Source of the DNA: Paenibacillus tyrphae
GTDB taxonomy: Bacteria; Bacillota; Bacilli; Paenibacillales; NBRC-103111
Reading direction: 5' to 3'
NCBI RefSeq assembly: GCF_000722545.1
Contig: NZ_JNVM01000026.1
Span: forward strand, 1 to 64,000
DNA: 64,000 bases
The position numbers and the translations under genes are program-made. Below the pieces are notes generated by a model. It was not told the origin of the DNA. It ran no database searches and saw nothing but the letters and a program-made list of their open reading frames with translations. Shown piece by piece: positions 1 through 7,878 of the stretch. The number at the start of each line of letters is the position of its first letter. The stretch's first letter is position 1.

Positions 1-26
1 TGAGCCAGGATCAAACTCTCCATTAA
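1..26 (-). rRNA. rrs: 16S ribosomal RNA, 5' end only
   Basis: The complement of bases 1-19 reads AGAGTTTGATCCTGGCTCA, the conserved sequence near position 8 of every bacterial 16S rRNA. The gene therefore runs leftward out of the window and only its first 26 or so bases are present. The exact 5' end is estimated from the E. coli numbering, where this motif begins at base 8. The upstream leader and promoters occupy the next 500 bases. Confidence 0.95.
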
Positions 27-100
27 AGAAAAGCTGATAAGCTCAAAATTTACTACTGACGAGAATTTTCATTCTCTTATATGACACTCACTCGATGTTC

Positions 101-118
101 AGTTTTCAAAGGGCAATT
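101..118 (-). promoter_or_regulatory. rRNA leader boxA antitermination element
   Basis: On the minus strand this reads AATTGCCCTTTGAAAACT, close to the boxA element (TGCTCTTTGAAAACT) found in Bacillus rRNA leaders, where NusB/S10 bind and antitermination is set up. It lies about 75 bases before the mature 16S end, which is a normal place for it. Confidence 0.7.
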
Positions 119-166
119 CGGTTTTAGTATGCCTCCGAACCGTTTGTTCCAAACAGCCGGAAGACT

Positions 167-195
167 AACTTACCACATCGTTTGTCTGATTGCAA
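167..195 (-). promoter_or_regulatory. rrn promoter 1 (most proximal)
   Basis: On the minus strand a -35 TTGCAA (190-195) is followed after 17 bases by a -10 TAAGTT (167-172). The block around it (164-212) is a near copy of the block at 366-415: both contain GAAAAAATT before the -35 and GTGGTAA at the -10. Confidence 0.55.
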
Positions 196-259
196 CTGTT
201 AATTTTTTCAGGCCATTCGGCCGTTTCAATTAAGCGAGGCTTTCAAGACAACGATCATT

Positions 260-289
260 ACTCTATCATATTTGCTCTCTGTTTGGCAA
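260..289 (-). promoter_or_regulatory. rrn promoter 2 candidate
   Basis: On the minus strand a -35 TTGCCA (284-289) and a -10 TAGAGT (260-265) are separated by 18 bases. It is one of four candidates whose -10 boxes lie about 100 bases apart upstream of the 16S gene. Confidence 0.45.
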
Positions 290-369
290 GCACTTTATTT
301 TTCCATTCCAGGGGACGAGCCCGCAAGCGCAGAAGTTGTAATCAAGTGCTGCATGAGACAGCGAAAGTA

Positions 370-399
370 ACTTTACCACATTTCACGGAGAAGATGCAA
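370..399 (-). promoter_or_regulatory. rrn promoter 3 (copy of promoter 1)
   Basis: On the minus strand a -35 TTGCAT (394-399) and a -10 TAAAGT (370-375) are separated by 18 bases. The flanks match promoter 1: GAAAAAATT sits upstream of the -35 and ATGTGGTAA runs into the -10, so the two look like a tandem duplication. Confidence 0.55.
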
Positions 400-469
400 G
401 TCCAATTTTTTCAGCCTTTACGCTTATCCTGCGTGGTAACTTGTGACCGGCTCAAACGGCCGGAATGAC

Positions 470-499
470 ACTATAACATAATTGCTGTCATATGCGCAA
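470..499 (-). promoter_or_regulatory. rrn promoter 4 candidate (most distal)
   Basis: On the minus strand TTGCGC (494-499) and TATAGT (470-475) are separated by 18 bases. The -35 is weak. No convincing gene exists anywhere between the 16S end and 571; the region holds only promoter and leader sequence. Confidence 0.4.
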
Positions 500-570
500 G
501 AGTTCTCAAAAATATCCTCTTTCATGTTAATCTATTAAAAGAAGATAAAGATAAGAAGCGGGGGGCGCGG

Positions 571-1815
571 ATGACGAAACGAACAATTACGATGGCCCAA
601 GGCGTGGCTCTATATATGGGGGCGGTTCTGGGATCGGGCATTCTGATTTTGCCGGGATACACGGCGGACGCCGCCGGGCCAGCGGCGATTATCTCTTGGC
701 TCCTGCTTTCCTTATTAAGCGTTCCGATTGCCTACACGTTTGCCAGACTTGCGCTGAAATACGAAAACTACGGCGGGATCGCAACGATCGTGCAGCAGGC
801 GTTCGGAGAAAAGTCCGGCGCTGTCGTCGGCTGGTTCTTTTTTGCATGGGTCGCGACAGGACAAGCTGTCGTCGGATTAACGGGCGCTTCTTATATTGTT
901 ACGGTTTTCGGACTGGCTGGCGAATGGCTGTACGGCTTCGCCTTTCTATTTCTAGTAGCGGCGCTCGCTGCGAATCTGCTCGGGATGCGTATCAGCGGGC
1001 TCGTGTCACTGGGATTAAGCGGGATAGTTCTCGTCCTGCTGGTGCTAACGATTGCCTTCAGCCTTCCGGCCATCGATGCGGTCCACTTCCGCCCTTTCGC
1101 TCCTCACGGATTGACCGGAATCGGGCAAGCGTGCGTGCTTATTTTTTGGGCGTTCTTCGGTTGGGAAAGCATCACCCATCTCGTACCGGAGTTCCGCAAC
1201 CCGCAGCGGGACGTGATGCGCTGCACATGGGCAAGCGTCTTTATTATCGGCGCCGTATATACGCTGTTATCCGCGGTGACGATTGGAACGCATACGTACG
1301 GAGACATCGGGACCGAAGCGCCGCTGGCTGCGTTGATGAACCGGGCGCTCGGATTAAACGCGGGGCTGGCAACCGTGGTTGTAGCCTGTATCGTTTGTCT
1401 TGGCACGCTGAACGTGTACCTCGCCAGTTCTTCCCGCCTCGGGTATGCGCTGGCCGTCGAAGGAAAGCTGCCGCAATGGTTTGCGAAATCGAGCAGGAGC
1501 GGGACGCCTTACCGCTCGGTGTTCTTTCTATTTGTAACGAATACTTTGACGCTGGCTTTCAGCTACACGGCTTCGTTTTCCGTGGACCGCTTAATTTTGG
1601 TGCCCACCACGCTCGGAATTCTTGTTTATATCGTAGCTTCGTTTGCCTGCGTTAAGCTGCTGTGGAGCGACAAAGCCGGACGTTTGGCCGCATTGACATC
1701 GTCAGCGCTTTGTCTGGCGATTGCGCCCTTTTCGATGCAGTACTTGGCCGTACCGGCCGTCGTGGCCGCAAGCTGCCTGCTGTATCTGCGCTATCGCCGT
1801 AAGCTTCAGCCGTGA
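571..1815 (+). CDS. APC-superfamily amino-acid permease (YjeH-like)
   Basis: This is a 414-residue polytopic membrane protein of the amino acid-polyamine-organocation superfamily. The first helix carries GAVLGSGILILPG (about residues 17-29), the unwound substrate-binding glycine motif of the family. Hydrophobic helices follow to the C-terminus, which ends in a short basic tail. Length and the single-domain layout resemble the E. coli YjeH group of methionine and branched-chain amino-acid exporters, but direction and substrate cannot be read from the sequence. The ATG follows GGGGGGCGCGG. It is a monocistronic unit, facing away from the rRNA operon and ended by a bidirectional terminator at 1834. 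Family is confident; substrate is not. Confidence 0.88.
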   Translation: MTKRTITMAQGVALYMGAVLGSGILILPGYTADAAGPAAIISWLLLSLLSVPIAYTFARLALKYENYGGIATIVQQAFGEKSGAVVGWFFFAWVATGQAVVGLTGASYIVTVFGLAGEWLYGFAFLFLVAALAANLLGMRISGLVSLGLSGIVLVLLVLTIAFSLPAIDAVHFRPFAPHGLTGIGQACVLIFWAFFGWESITHLVPEFRNPQRDVMRCTWASVFIIGAVYTLLSAVTIGTHTYGDIGTEAPLAALMNRALGLNAGLATVVVACIVCLGTLNVYLASSSRLGYALAVEGKLPQWFAKSSRSGTPYRSVFFLFVTNTLTLAFSYTASFSVDRLILVPTTLGILVYIVASFACVKLLWSDKAGRLAALTSSALCLAIAPFSMQYLAVPAVVAASCLLYLRYRRKLQP

Positions 1816-1833
1816 ATTCGCCATAATGATATG

Positions 1834-1884
1834 AAAAAAGATCGCCCTTCCGGTTAGGCCAGCCAGGAGTTCGGCGGTCTTTTT
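1834..1884. terminator. Rho-independent terminator after the permease
   Basis: AAAAAGATCGCC and GGCGGTCTTTTT pair (one G-U) across a 25-base loop. The A and T runs would let it work in both directions. It separates the permease from the nir promoter. Confidence 0.75.
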
Positions 1885-1975
1885 CGCGTTTTGGCAGCGA
1901 ATAACATGAGGCACAGCTTGCAGTCGTACTAAATTTGTCACATTTGACGCTCCTCTGTGATAAATATCGCATAGT

Positions 1976-1991
1976 TGTGAAATAAATCACT
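1976..1991 (+). promoter_or_regulatory. Fnr-type operator of the nir operon
   Basis: TGTGA-AATAAA-TCACT fits the Bacillus Fnr consensus TGTGA-N6-TCACA with one mismatch. Its centre (1983.5) lies 41.5 bases before the start predicted from the -10 box at 2013-2018, the standard position of an activator at a class II promoter. A weaker copy, TGTGA-TAAATA-TCGCA, lies just upstream at 1956-1971. Fnr activates nitrate and nitrite respiration genes when oxygen is absent. Confidence 0.72.
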
Positions 1992-2012
1992 AATTTTTCG
2001 TTAGCTTCCCTG

Positions 2013-2018
2013 TATACT
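2013..2018 (+). promoter_or_regulatory. -10 box of the nir promoter
   Basis: TATACT lies 45 bases before the nirB start codon. There is no recognisable -35 at the right distance; its place is taken by the Fnr-type site, which fits an activator-dependent promoter. Confidence 0.6.
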
Positions 2019-2063
2019 TTCCTTATACACAAGAAAAATCAGAGCTTTCGAGGAGGCCGGACA

Positions 2064-4496
2064 ATGACCCTCAATAAAGAAAAACTTGTCGTCATCGGAA
2101 ACGGAATGGCTGGCATCAGTACCGTGGAACAAATTTTGAAATTGACAACGCGCTTCGAGATTACCGTATTTGGCAGTGAGCCGCATCCCAACTATAATCG
2201 TATTCTGCTCTCCTATGTGCTGGAAGGCAGCAAAACATTCGACGATATTGTATTAAATGGATGGGATTGGTACAAAGAAAACAACATTACGCTTCATACC
2301 GGAACGACGGTTTCGCATATCGATCAAGCGGCTCATGAGATCGTAACGGAAAATGGAGAGCGTGTTCCATACGATAAAGTCATTATCGCGACGGGCTCGA
2401 ATCCGTTTATTCTACCTATCCCCGGCACCGACAAGCAAGGCGTGATCGGCTTCCGCGATATCTCGGATTGCCAGCAGATGCTGGAGGCAGCCAAGTCTTA
2501 CAAGAAGGCGGCCGTGATTGGTGGAGGGCTGCTTGGGCTGGAAGCGGCCAAAGGTCTTGTTCATCTCGGGATGGATGTGACCGTCGTTCATCTGATGGAC
2601 GATTTGATGGAGCGCCAGTTGGATCATCAAGCAGCATCGATGCTGAAGGCGGAGCTTGAGCGTCAAGGCATCAAATTTGCGATGGGCGCAAAGACGGTAG
2701 AATTGTTCGGAGACGAACGTGTCGCCGGGCTGCGGTTTGCCGACAATACGGTGCTGGAGGCGGAGTTCGTCGTCATGGCCGTGGGTATCAAGCCGAATGT
2801 GGCTGTAGCGCAAGCAAGCGGAATCTGGACGAAGCGCGGTATCGTGGTAGATGACTACATGCAAACTTCCATGCCGGACGTTTATGCGGTTGGCGAATGC
2901 AATGAACACCGCGGCGTTTGCTACGGACTGGTTGCCCCGCTTTTTGAACAAGGCATGGTACTTGCCAAACATCTGTGCGGCGTAGATACGCTCCCTTATG
3001 AAGGCTCCGTCGTATCGACGAAGCTGAAAATATCGGGTGTGGACGTGTTCTCCACAGGCGAATTTATCGAAGGTCCGGAGCATGTCGTCATTGCCACTAA
3101 GGACGAATGGAAGCAAACGTACAAAAAAATATTGCTGAAACAAAATGTGATGGTGGGAGCGGTGCTCTTCGGCGATATTACGGAATCGGCCAATCTGCAA
3201 AAGCTGATCAAGCAAAAAACCGTGATGACCGACGAAATTTACGACTCGCTCATGGGTACCGGCTGCTGCGGCGGTGGAGCGAAAGGCGCGGCTTCGGTGG
3301 AAGCCATGGCTGATGAGGAAATCGTGTGCGGCTGTAACGGCGTCACCAAAAAGACGATTGTCGACGCCATTACGGAACAAGGATTGACGACGGTCGATGA
3401 AATTAAAGCCTGTACGGGCGCAACGCGGTCTTGCGGCGGCTGTAAACCGGTCGTTGAGCAAATTTTGCAGCATGTTCTTGGCGACGGCTTCAAGACTTCC
3501 GTCAAGCAAGGCATCTGTGGCTGCACAACTCTCGGCCGCGATGAAATTGTCGCGGAGATCCGAGCTAAAGGATTGACCTCAACGAAAGAAATTATGCATG
3601 TGCTGGATTGGAACCAGCCGGAAGGCTGCTCGAAGTGCCGCCCTGCGTTGAACTACTATTTGGGCATGATTTATCCTGATACATTTCAGGATGAGAAGGA
3701 ATCGCGTTTCGTGAACGAACGCATGAGCGCCAACATTCAGAAAGACGGAACCTTTACCGTCGTTCCGCGGATGTACGGCGGCGTTACGACGCCGGAGGAT
3801 TTGAAGAAAATCGCCGACGTTTCGCTGAAGTACGATGTGAAGGTCGTTAAAGTAACCGGCGGTCAGCGGCTGGATCTGATCGGCGTGAAAAAAGAAGATG
3901 TACCCAAAGTTTGGGAAGAGCTGGGGATGCCTTCGGGCTATGCCTACGCGAAATCGCTGCGGACCGTTAAAACCTGCGTCGGCGCGCAATTTTGCCGCTT
4001 CGGCACCCAGGATTCGATGGGTATGGGCGCATTCCTCGAACGCAAATTCGAGCGTCTGGACCTGCCGGCCAAATTCAAAATGGCCGTTAACGGATGTCCT
4101 CGAAACTGTGCCGAAGCGTGCACCAAAGATATCGGCATCGTCGGCAATGACGGCGGATGGGAGCTGTTCGTCGGCGGCAACGGCGGAATTAAAGCGCGTT
4201 TGGCGGATTCGCTCTGCAAAGTAAAAACCGATGAAGAGATGATCGAGCTGTGCGCAGCCATCATCCAATATTACCGGGAGACCGGAAAATATCTGGAGCG
4301 GACTTCGGAGTGGGTTGAGAGAATCGGCCTGGAAACGATCCGCAAGGCGGTCGTTGACGATATAGAAAGCCGCAAAGCGCTGGTGGAACGGATCGAATTC
4401 GCATTGGCGCAGGTTAAAGATCCGTGGACCAAAATGCTGAACGATACGGATACGCGCACGGCCTTGTTCCAAAACCTGGAGCCGGCAGCCCAATAA
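2064..4496 (+). CDS. nirB: Nitrite reductase [NAD(P)H] large subunit
   Basis: This 810-residue cytoplasmic enzyme reduces nitrite to ammonia with NAD(P)H. An FAD/NAD-binding pyridine nucleotide-disulfide oxidoreductase module fills the first 400 residues: GNGMAG near residue 13 binds FAD and GGGLLGLEAA near 152 binds NAD(P)H. Two BFD-type [2Fe-2S] modules follow (VCGCNGV with CGGC; ICGCTTL with CSKC). The siroheme/[4Fe-4S] reductase domain ends the protein, with TCVGAQFC near 635 and NGCPRNCAEAC near 675 supplying cluster cysteines. Length is normal for NirB/NasD. The ATG follows GAGGAGG by seven bases. It heads nirB-nirD-nirC, and the Fnr-type promoter suggests anaerobic ammonification; assimilation is also possible. 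Confidence 0.97.
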   Translation: MTLNKEKLVVIGNGMAGISTVEQILKLTTRFEITVFGSEPHPNYNRILLSYVLEGSKTFDDIVLNGWDWYKENNITLHTGTTVSHIDQAAHEIVTENGERVPYDKVIIATGSNPFILPIPGTDKQGVIGFRDISDCQQMLEAAKSYKKAAVIGGGLLGLEAAKGLVHLGMDVTVVHLMDDLMERQLDHQAASMLKAELERQGIKFAMGAKTVELFGDERVAGLRFADNTVLEAEFVVMAVGIKPNVAVAQASGIWTKRGIVVDDYMQTSMPDVYAVGECNEHRGVCYGLVAPLFEQGMVLAKHLCGVDTLPYEGSVVSTKLKISGVDVFSTGEFIEGPEHVVIATKDEWKQTYKKILLKQNVMVGAVLFGDITESANLQKLIKQKTVMTDEIYDSLMGTGCCGGGAKGAASVEAMADEEIVCGCNGVTKKTIVDAITEQGLTTVDEIKACTGATRSCGGCKPVVEQILQHVLGDGFKTSVKQGICGCTTLGRDEIVAEIRAKGLTSTKEIMHVLDWNQPEGCSKCRPALNYYLGMIYPDTFQDEKESRFVNERMSANIQKDGTFTVVPRMYGGVTTPEDLKKIADVSLKYDVKVVKVTGGQRLDLIGVKKEDVPKVWEELGMPSGYAYAKSLRTVKTCVGAQFCRFGTQDSMGMGAFLERKFERLDLPAKFKMAVNGCPRNCAEACTKDIGIVGNDGGWELFVGGNGGIKARLADSLCKVKTDEEMIELCAAIIQYYRETGKYLERTSEWVERIGLETIRKAVVDDIESRKALVERIEFALAQVKDPWTKMLNDTDTRTALFQNLEPAAQ

Positions 4497-4531
4497 ACTA
4501 AACTTTGGATACGGGAAGGAGTATGGAATAT

Positions 4532-4876
4532 ATGAAAGAACAGGAAACTTTTTATCCGATCGGAACGCTTGATCAGTTTTTGCCGCAAATCGGACGCACC
4601 GTGAAGTGGCGCGAATGGGAAATTGCCGTGTTCCGCACTTCGGACGGTGGAGTCTATGCGCTGGAAAATCGCAGTCCGCATCCGAAAGGCGGACCGCTCG
4701 CTGAAGGGATCGTATCGGGGCATTACCTGTACGACCCGCTTCATGACTGGAAAATCGATTTGACTACGGGGCTCGTACAGCTTCCCGATCAAGGACAAGT
4801 GCTGACGTTTCCGGCAAAAGTGGAAGGCGGTCAAGTTTACTTCGCTGCGCCTGCAGTCCAAACCGCGCAAAGCTGA
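4532..4876 (+). CDS. nirD: Nitrite reductase small subunit (Rieske-like, cysteines lost)
   Basis: This 114-residue partner of NirB has a Rieske-type ferredoxin fold. The two ligand boxes are degenerate: SPHPKGGPL stands where a true Rieske protein has Cys-x-His, and DPLHDW where it has Cys-x-x-His. Both histidines remain, but the cysteines are Ser and Asp, so it should not bind [2Fe-2S]. From memory, E. coli NirD also lacks them, so the subunit may be structural. I chose the ATG at 4532 because GGAAGGAG (4514-4521) is ten bases upstream; an in-frame ATG at 4523 is too close to it. It lies 35 bases after nirB in the same operon. Confidence 0.92.
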   Translation: MKEQETFYPIGTLDQFLPQIGRTVKWREWEIAVFRTSDGGVYALENRSPHPKGGPLAEGIVSGHYLYDPLHDWKIDLTTGLVQLPDQGQVLTFPAKVEGGQVYFAAPAVQTAQS

Positions 4877-4930
4877 AAAGCTTGACCGACTTTTATACAA
4901 CGCAGAAGAGTAACCGGGGAGGACCACCGT

Positions 4931-5710
4931 ATGTTTACATCAAGCGTAGAAGCAATCGTTGAAGCTGCTGTAAAAAAGAAAGAAAAAATGAACGAAAATC
5001 TCGCCCGCTATGTAGTGTCCGCTTTGCTGGCCGGAGCGTACGTCGGGCTAGGTATTATATTGATTTTCTCTGTCGGAGCGCCGGTCGCGGCTGCGAAGTC
5101 CCCTTTCCAGCCTATGGTGATGGGGATGTCCTTCGGTTTGGCGCTGACGCTTGTCGTCTTCGCGGGCTCGGAGCTGTTTACCGGGAATAATATGTTTTTT
5201 ACAATGAGCACACTTGCCCGCCGAACGACGGTAACCGATACGCTGAAAAACTGGGTCATCGTATTCCTTGGGAACTTGGCTGGAGCCGTAATCCTTTCCT
5301 TGCTGATCGTCGGTACCGGTCTTTTCAAAACGGCAGCGCCGGAGCATCTGATCTTCGCCGCTGCGGCCAAAAAAATGGCGCTTCCGTTCTGGGAATCGTT
5401 CTTCCGCGGCATTCTGTGTAACTGGCTTGTTTGCTTGGCTTTATGGATGGCCGGAAGGGCGAAGGAAGACATCGCCAAGCTGGTGCTCATCTGGTGGTGT
5501 CTGTATGCTTTTATCGCCAGCGGGTACGAGCATAGCGTAGCCAATATGACGCTGCTTAGTTTGGCCTATTTGCTGCCGCAGCATCCCGAAGCGATCTCGC
5601 TTGGCGGCTGGTTTAATAATATGATTCCGGTCACGCTCGGCAACATCGTCGGCGGCGGCATTTTCGTCGGGATGGCTTACTGGTTCATCTCTCCCGTGCG
5701 AAGCAAATAG
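4931..5710 (+). CDS. nirC: Formate/nitrite transporter family channel (NirC-like)
   Basis: This 259-residue protein with about six membrane helices belongs to the FocA/NirC pentameric channel family. The family signature FAGSELFTGN is near residue 78, and YEHSVANM near residue 200 holds the central pore histidine that protonates the anion. Its place after nirB and nirD makes nitrite the likely substrate: uptake of nitrite for the reductase or release of excess. A GGGGAGG site precedes the ATG. The N-terminus has an amphipathic lysine-rich stretch typical of the family. A terminator follows 25 bases after the stop. Confidence 0.93.
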   Translation: MFTSSVEAIVEAAVKKKEKMNENLARYVVSALLAGAYVGLGIILIFSVGAPVAAAKSPFQPMVMGMSFGLALTLVVFAGSELFTGNNMFFTMSTLARRTTVTDTLKNWVIVFLGNLAGAVILSLLIVGTGLFKTAAPEHLIFAAAAKKMALPFWESFFRGILCNWLVCLALWMAGRAKEDIAKLVLIWWCLYAFIASGYEHSVANMTLLSLAYLLPQHPEAISLGGWFNNMIPVTLGNIVGGGIFVGMAYWFISPVRSK

Positions 5711-5728
5711 CTTTAATTAAAAACGAGA

Positions 5729-5757
5729 AAAATTTGCCGCGACTGCGGCATTTTTTC
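5729..5757 (+). terminator. Terminator of the nir operon
   Basis: TGCCGC (5735-5740) and GCGGCA (5745-5750) form a short GC-rich hairpin, preceded by an A run and followed by TTTTTT. Confidence 0.75.
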
Positions 5758-5801
5758 TTTTCCGGGGAAAACAAGGTACAATAGCGATGAGGTGAATGGA
5801 C

Positions 5802-6551
5802 ATGCAGCCTTTATTGAAGGTGGAAAAGCTGACCGGCGGATACAGCCGCAAAAAGCCGGTACTGCACGAGCTGTCGTTCTCGGTTCGTCCGGGAGAGATG
5901 GTCGGCCTGATCGGATTGAACGGAGCCGGCAAAAGTACGACGATCAAGCACATTCTCGGACTGATGCAGCCGCATAGCGGTCAAATACTACTCAACGGCA
6001 GATCCGTGGAGCAAGACCCGACAGCCTATCGGCAGACGTATGCCTACGTCCCGGAAAACCCGCTATTATACGAAGAATTGACGGTGAAAGAGCATCTCGA
6101 AATGGCCGCAATGGCTTACGGCATCCCTAAAGACGCTTTCGAAGAGCGGGCGGCCGCCCTGCTGGACGAATTCCAAATGACCGCCAGCTGGAACCGTTTG
6201 TCGGCTCATTTGTCCAAAGGGATGAAGCAGAAAGTCATGATCATGAGCGCTTTTCTCGTACGGCCTGCGTTATATATTATTGACGAGCCCTTTCTCGGCC
6301 TAGACCCGCTCGGCATCAGGGCACTGTTGGAGCTAATGGTCCGTGTCAAAGAAAGCGGCGGAGCCATTCTGATCAGCTCGCATATACTGTCTACGATCGA
6401 ACGGTACGGCGACCGTTTTCTTCTGCTTCATCAAGGCCGGCTGACGGCTGAGGGGGATGTGGTGTCGCTGCGAAAGCAGGCGGATATGCCCGGAGCTTCG
6501 CTTGACGATTTGTTCTGCAGCCTGGTAACCCGGGACGTGACGCTGCGATGA
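5802..6551 (+). CDS. ecsA: ABC transporter ATP-binding protein EcsA
   Basis: This 249-residue ABC ATPase has Walker A GLNGAGKST near residue 38, a variant signature LSKGMKQKV near 140, and Walker B LYIIDEPFLGLD. The variant signature and the partner gene fit EcsA, which with EcsB affects protein secretion, regulated intramembrane proteolysis and competence in Bacillus; what it transports is not settled. I prefer the ATG at 5802 because GAGGTG (5789-5794) is seven bases upstream, whereas the in-frame ATG at 5796 nearly touches it. Its end overlaps ecsB by four bases (ATGA), so translation is probably coupled. Confidence 0.9.
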   Translation: MQPLLKVEKLTGGYSRKKPVLHELSFSVRPGEMVGLIGLNGAGKSTTIKHILGLMQPHSGQILLNGRSVEQDPTAYRQTYAYVPENPLLYEELTVKEHLEMAAMAYGIPKDAFEERAAALLDEFQMTASWNRLSAHLSKGMKQKVMIMSAFLVRPALYIIDEPFLGLDPLGIRALLELMVRVKESGGAILISSHILSTIERYGDRFLLLHQGRLTAEGDVVSLRKQADMPGASLDDLFCSLVTRDVTLR

Positions 6552-7792
6552 GCAAACACGAGCTGCCTTCGGATATTTCTGCACTATGGAGCAAACGAAC
6601 TTCGGAGTTTTGGCGGGAAGTACGCCCCTATGCCGGGTATGCGCTGCAAAGCTTCTCTTACGCGGCTATTTTGATTATGCTGGCCGGAGGATATTTTTAT
6701 ACCCGGTTACTAAACGAGGCTCCGCCGGATTTTCCGTTTCGCGAGACCGCAGCGCTCGTACTCCTGCCCTTCTTGGCTTTATCCCCGGTACGGACCTACA
6801 TAAGGAACGCGGACTTCATCTATTTGCTTCCGATGGAAACGAAGCTGTCGGTTTATATGCATCGGGCGGTAATGCGGTCATTTTGGATACAGTCGTTACT
6901 GCTGCTTGCCGTGTGGATGGCGGCTTGGCCGATGTATGCCATGGCGGCCGGCGGAAGCCTCGTTCAATTCGCTCACGTGCTGATCATGGCGATTCTCGCG
7001 AAACGCGTGCTGATCCACGGCGCATGGCTGGAGCTAAAGCAGACGGATCGTCTGCCGATCGCTCTATGGTCGGCGCTTCGTTGGATCGTTGCCGCCGCAG
7101 CGGCGCTGCTTCTGCTCCGCCTGCCGTTATGGACGGGGACGTTGGCCGTCTTCGCCGTGTTGCTGGCTTACCTCGGGACGCTGCGGCTTATGGGCGGCAA
7201 ACGAATCTTGAATTGGCTAAGGCTCGTCGAGACGGAGCAAAGACAGCGGGCGCGGATTTTCAGGCTTCTGAACTATTTTATCGATGTGGCGGACATCCCG
7301 AACCGTCCGACGCCAATTCGCGCGCCGATGAAGCTTCTCCGGGGGCTGGGAGGCTTCGGGTACGATTCGGCTCATACTTACCGTTACTTGTTCACATTGG
7401 TATGGCTTCGCTCCGAGCTGGGCGGAATTACGATGCGGTTGACGGCGCTCGGCTTCTTATTGATTGCCTGGACCCGCAGCGATGCGCTTGCCGTCTTCTT
7501 GTTCGCCCTGTTTGCGGGACTGACGATGCTCCAGCTTAAAGAGCTGCAAAAAGCGTACCGCCACTCCGATTGGTCGTATATCTACCCGCTTCCGCCGGAA
7601 TTGCGCATGCGTTCGGCCGCAGCCGTCCGTTTCCGCATTCATGCCGGTTGCCTGCTTCTGCTTGACGTCCCTCTGCTGTGGGCGATGTCCCATGCCGGAT
7701 ACGCCCTACTGACGCTGTGCGCCGGGCTGGCACTGTCTTACGGGTACGCCAGATGGACCATGCGCGCGAAGAAAGCCGCAAAAAAGAAATAG
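6548..7792 (+). CDS. ecsB: ABC transporter permease EcsB
   Basis: This 414-residue membrane protein is the size of Bacillus EcsB (about 408) and starts inside the ecsA stop codon. Several hydrophobic segments occur in pairs, for example near residues 30-50, 110-150, 180-215 and 295-330, and the C-terminus is a lysine-rich cytoplasmic tail. It forms the membrane part of the Ecs exporter. The third Bacillus gene, ecsC, is absent here; an alpha/beta hydrolase follows instead. Confidence 0.88.
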   Translation: MSKHELPSDISALWSKRTSEFWREVRPYAGYALQSFSYAAILIMLAGGYFYTRLLNEAPPDFPFRETAALVLLPFLALSPVRTYIRNADFIYLLPMETKLSVYMHRAVMRSFWIQSLLLLAVWMAAWPMYAMAAGGSLVQFAHVLIMAILAKRVLIHGAWLELKQTDRLPIALWSALRWIVAAAAALLLLRLPLWTGTLAVFAVLLAYLGTLRLMGGKRILNWLRLVETEQRQRARIFRLLNYFIDVADIPNRPTPIRAPMKLLRGLGGFGYDSAHTYRYLFTLVWLRSELGGITMRLTALGFLLIAWTRSDALAVFLFALFAGLTMLQLKELQKAYRHSDWSYIYPLPPELRMRSAAAVRFRIHAGCLLLLDVPLLWAMSHAGYALLTLCAGLALSYGYARWTMRAKKAAKKK

Positions 7793-7878
7793 ACCCTGTC
7801 CCCTTATCCGATCCTGTCGTATAATGGGGATTGTTTTTAGAATCAGACCGTTTTTGGATAAAGAAAGGAACGCGACCT

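Noticed and set aside
190..468. A 92-codon open frame on the plus strand in the rRNA upstream region
   Set aside because: It lies wholly within promoter and leader sequence of the rRNA operon, has no ribosome site, and its translation has no protein-like composition.
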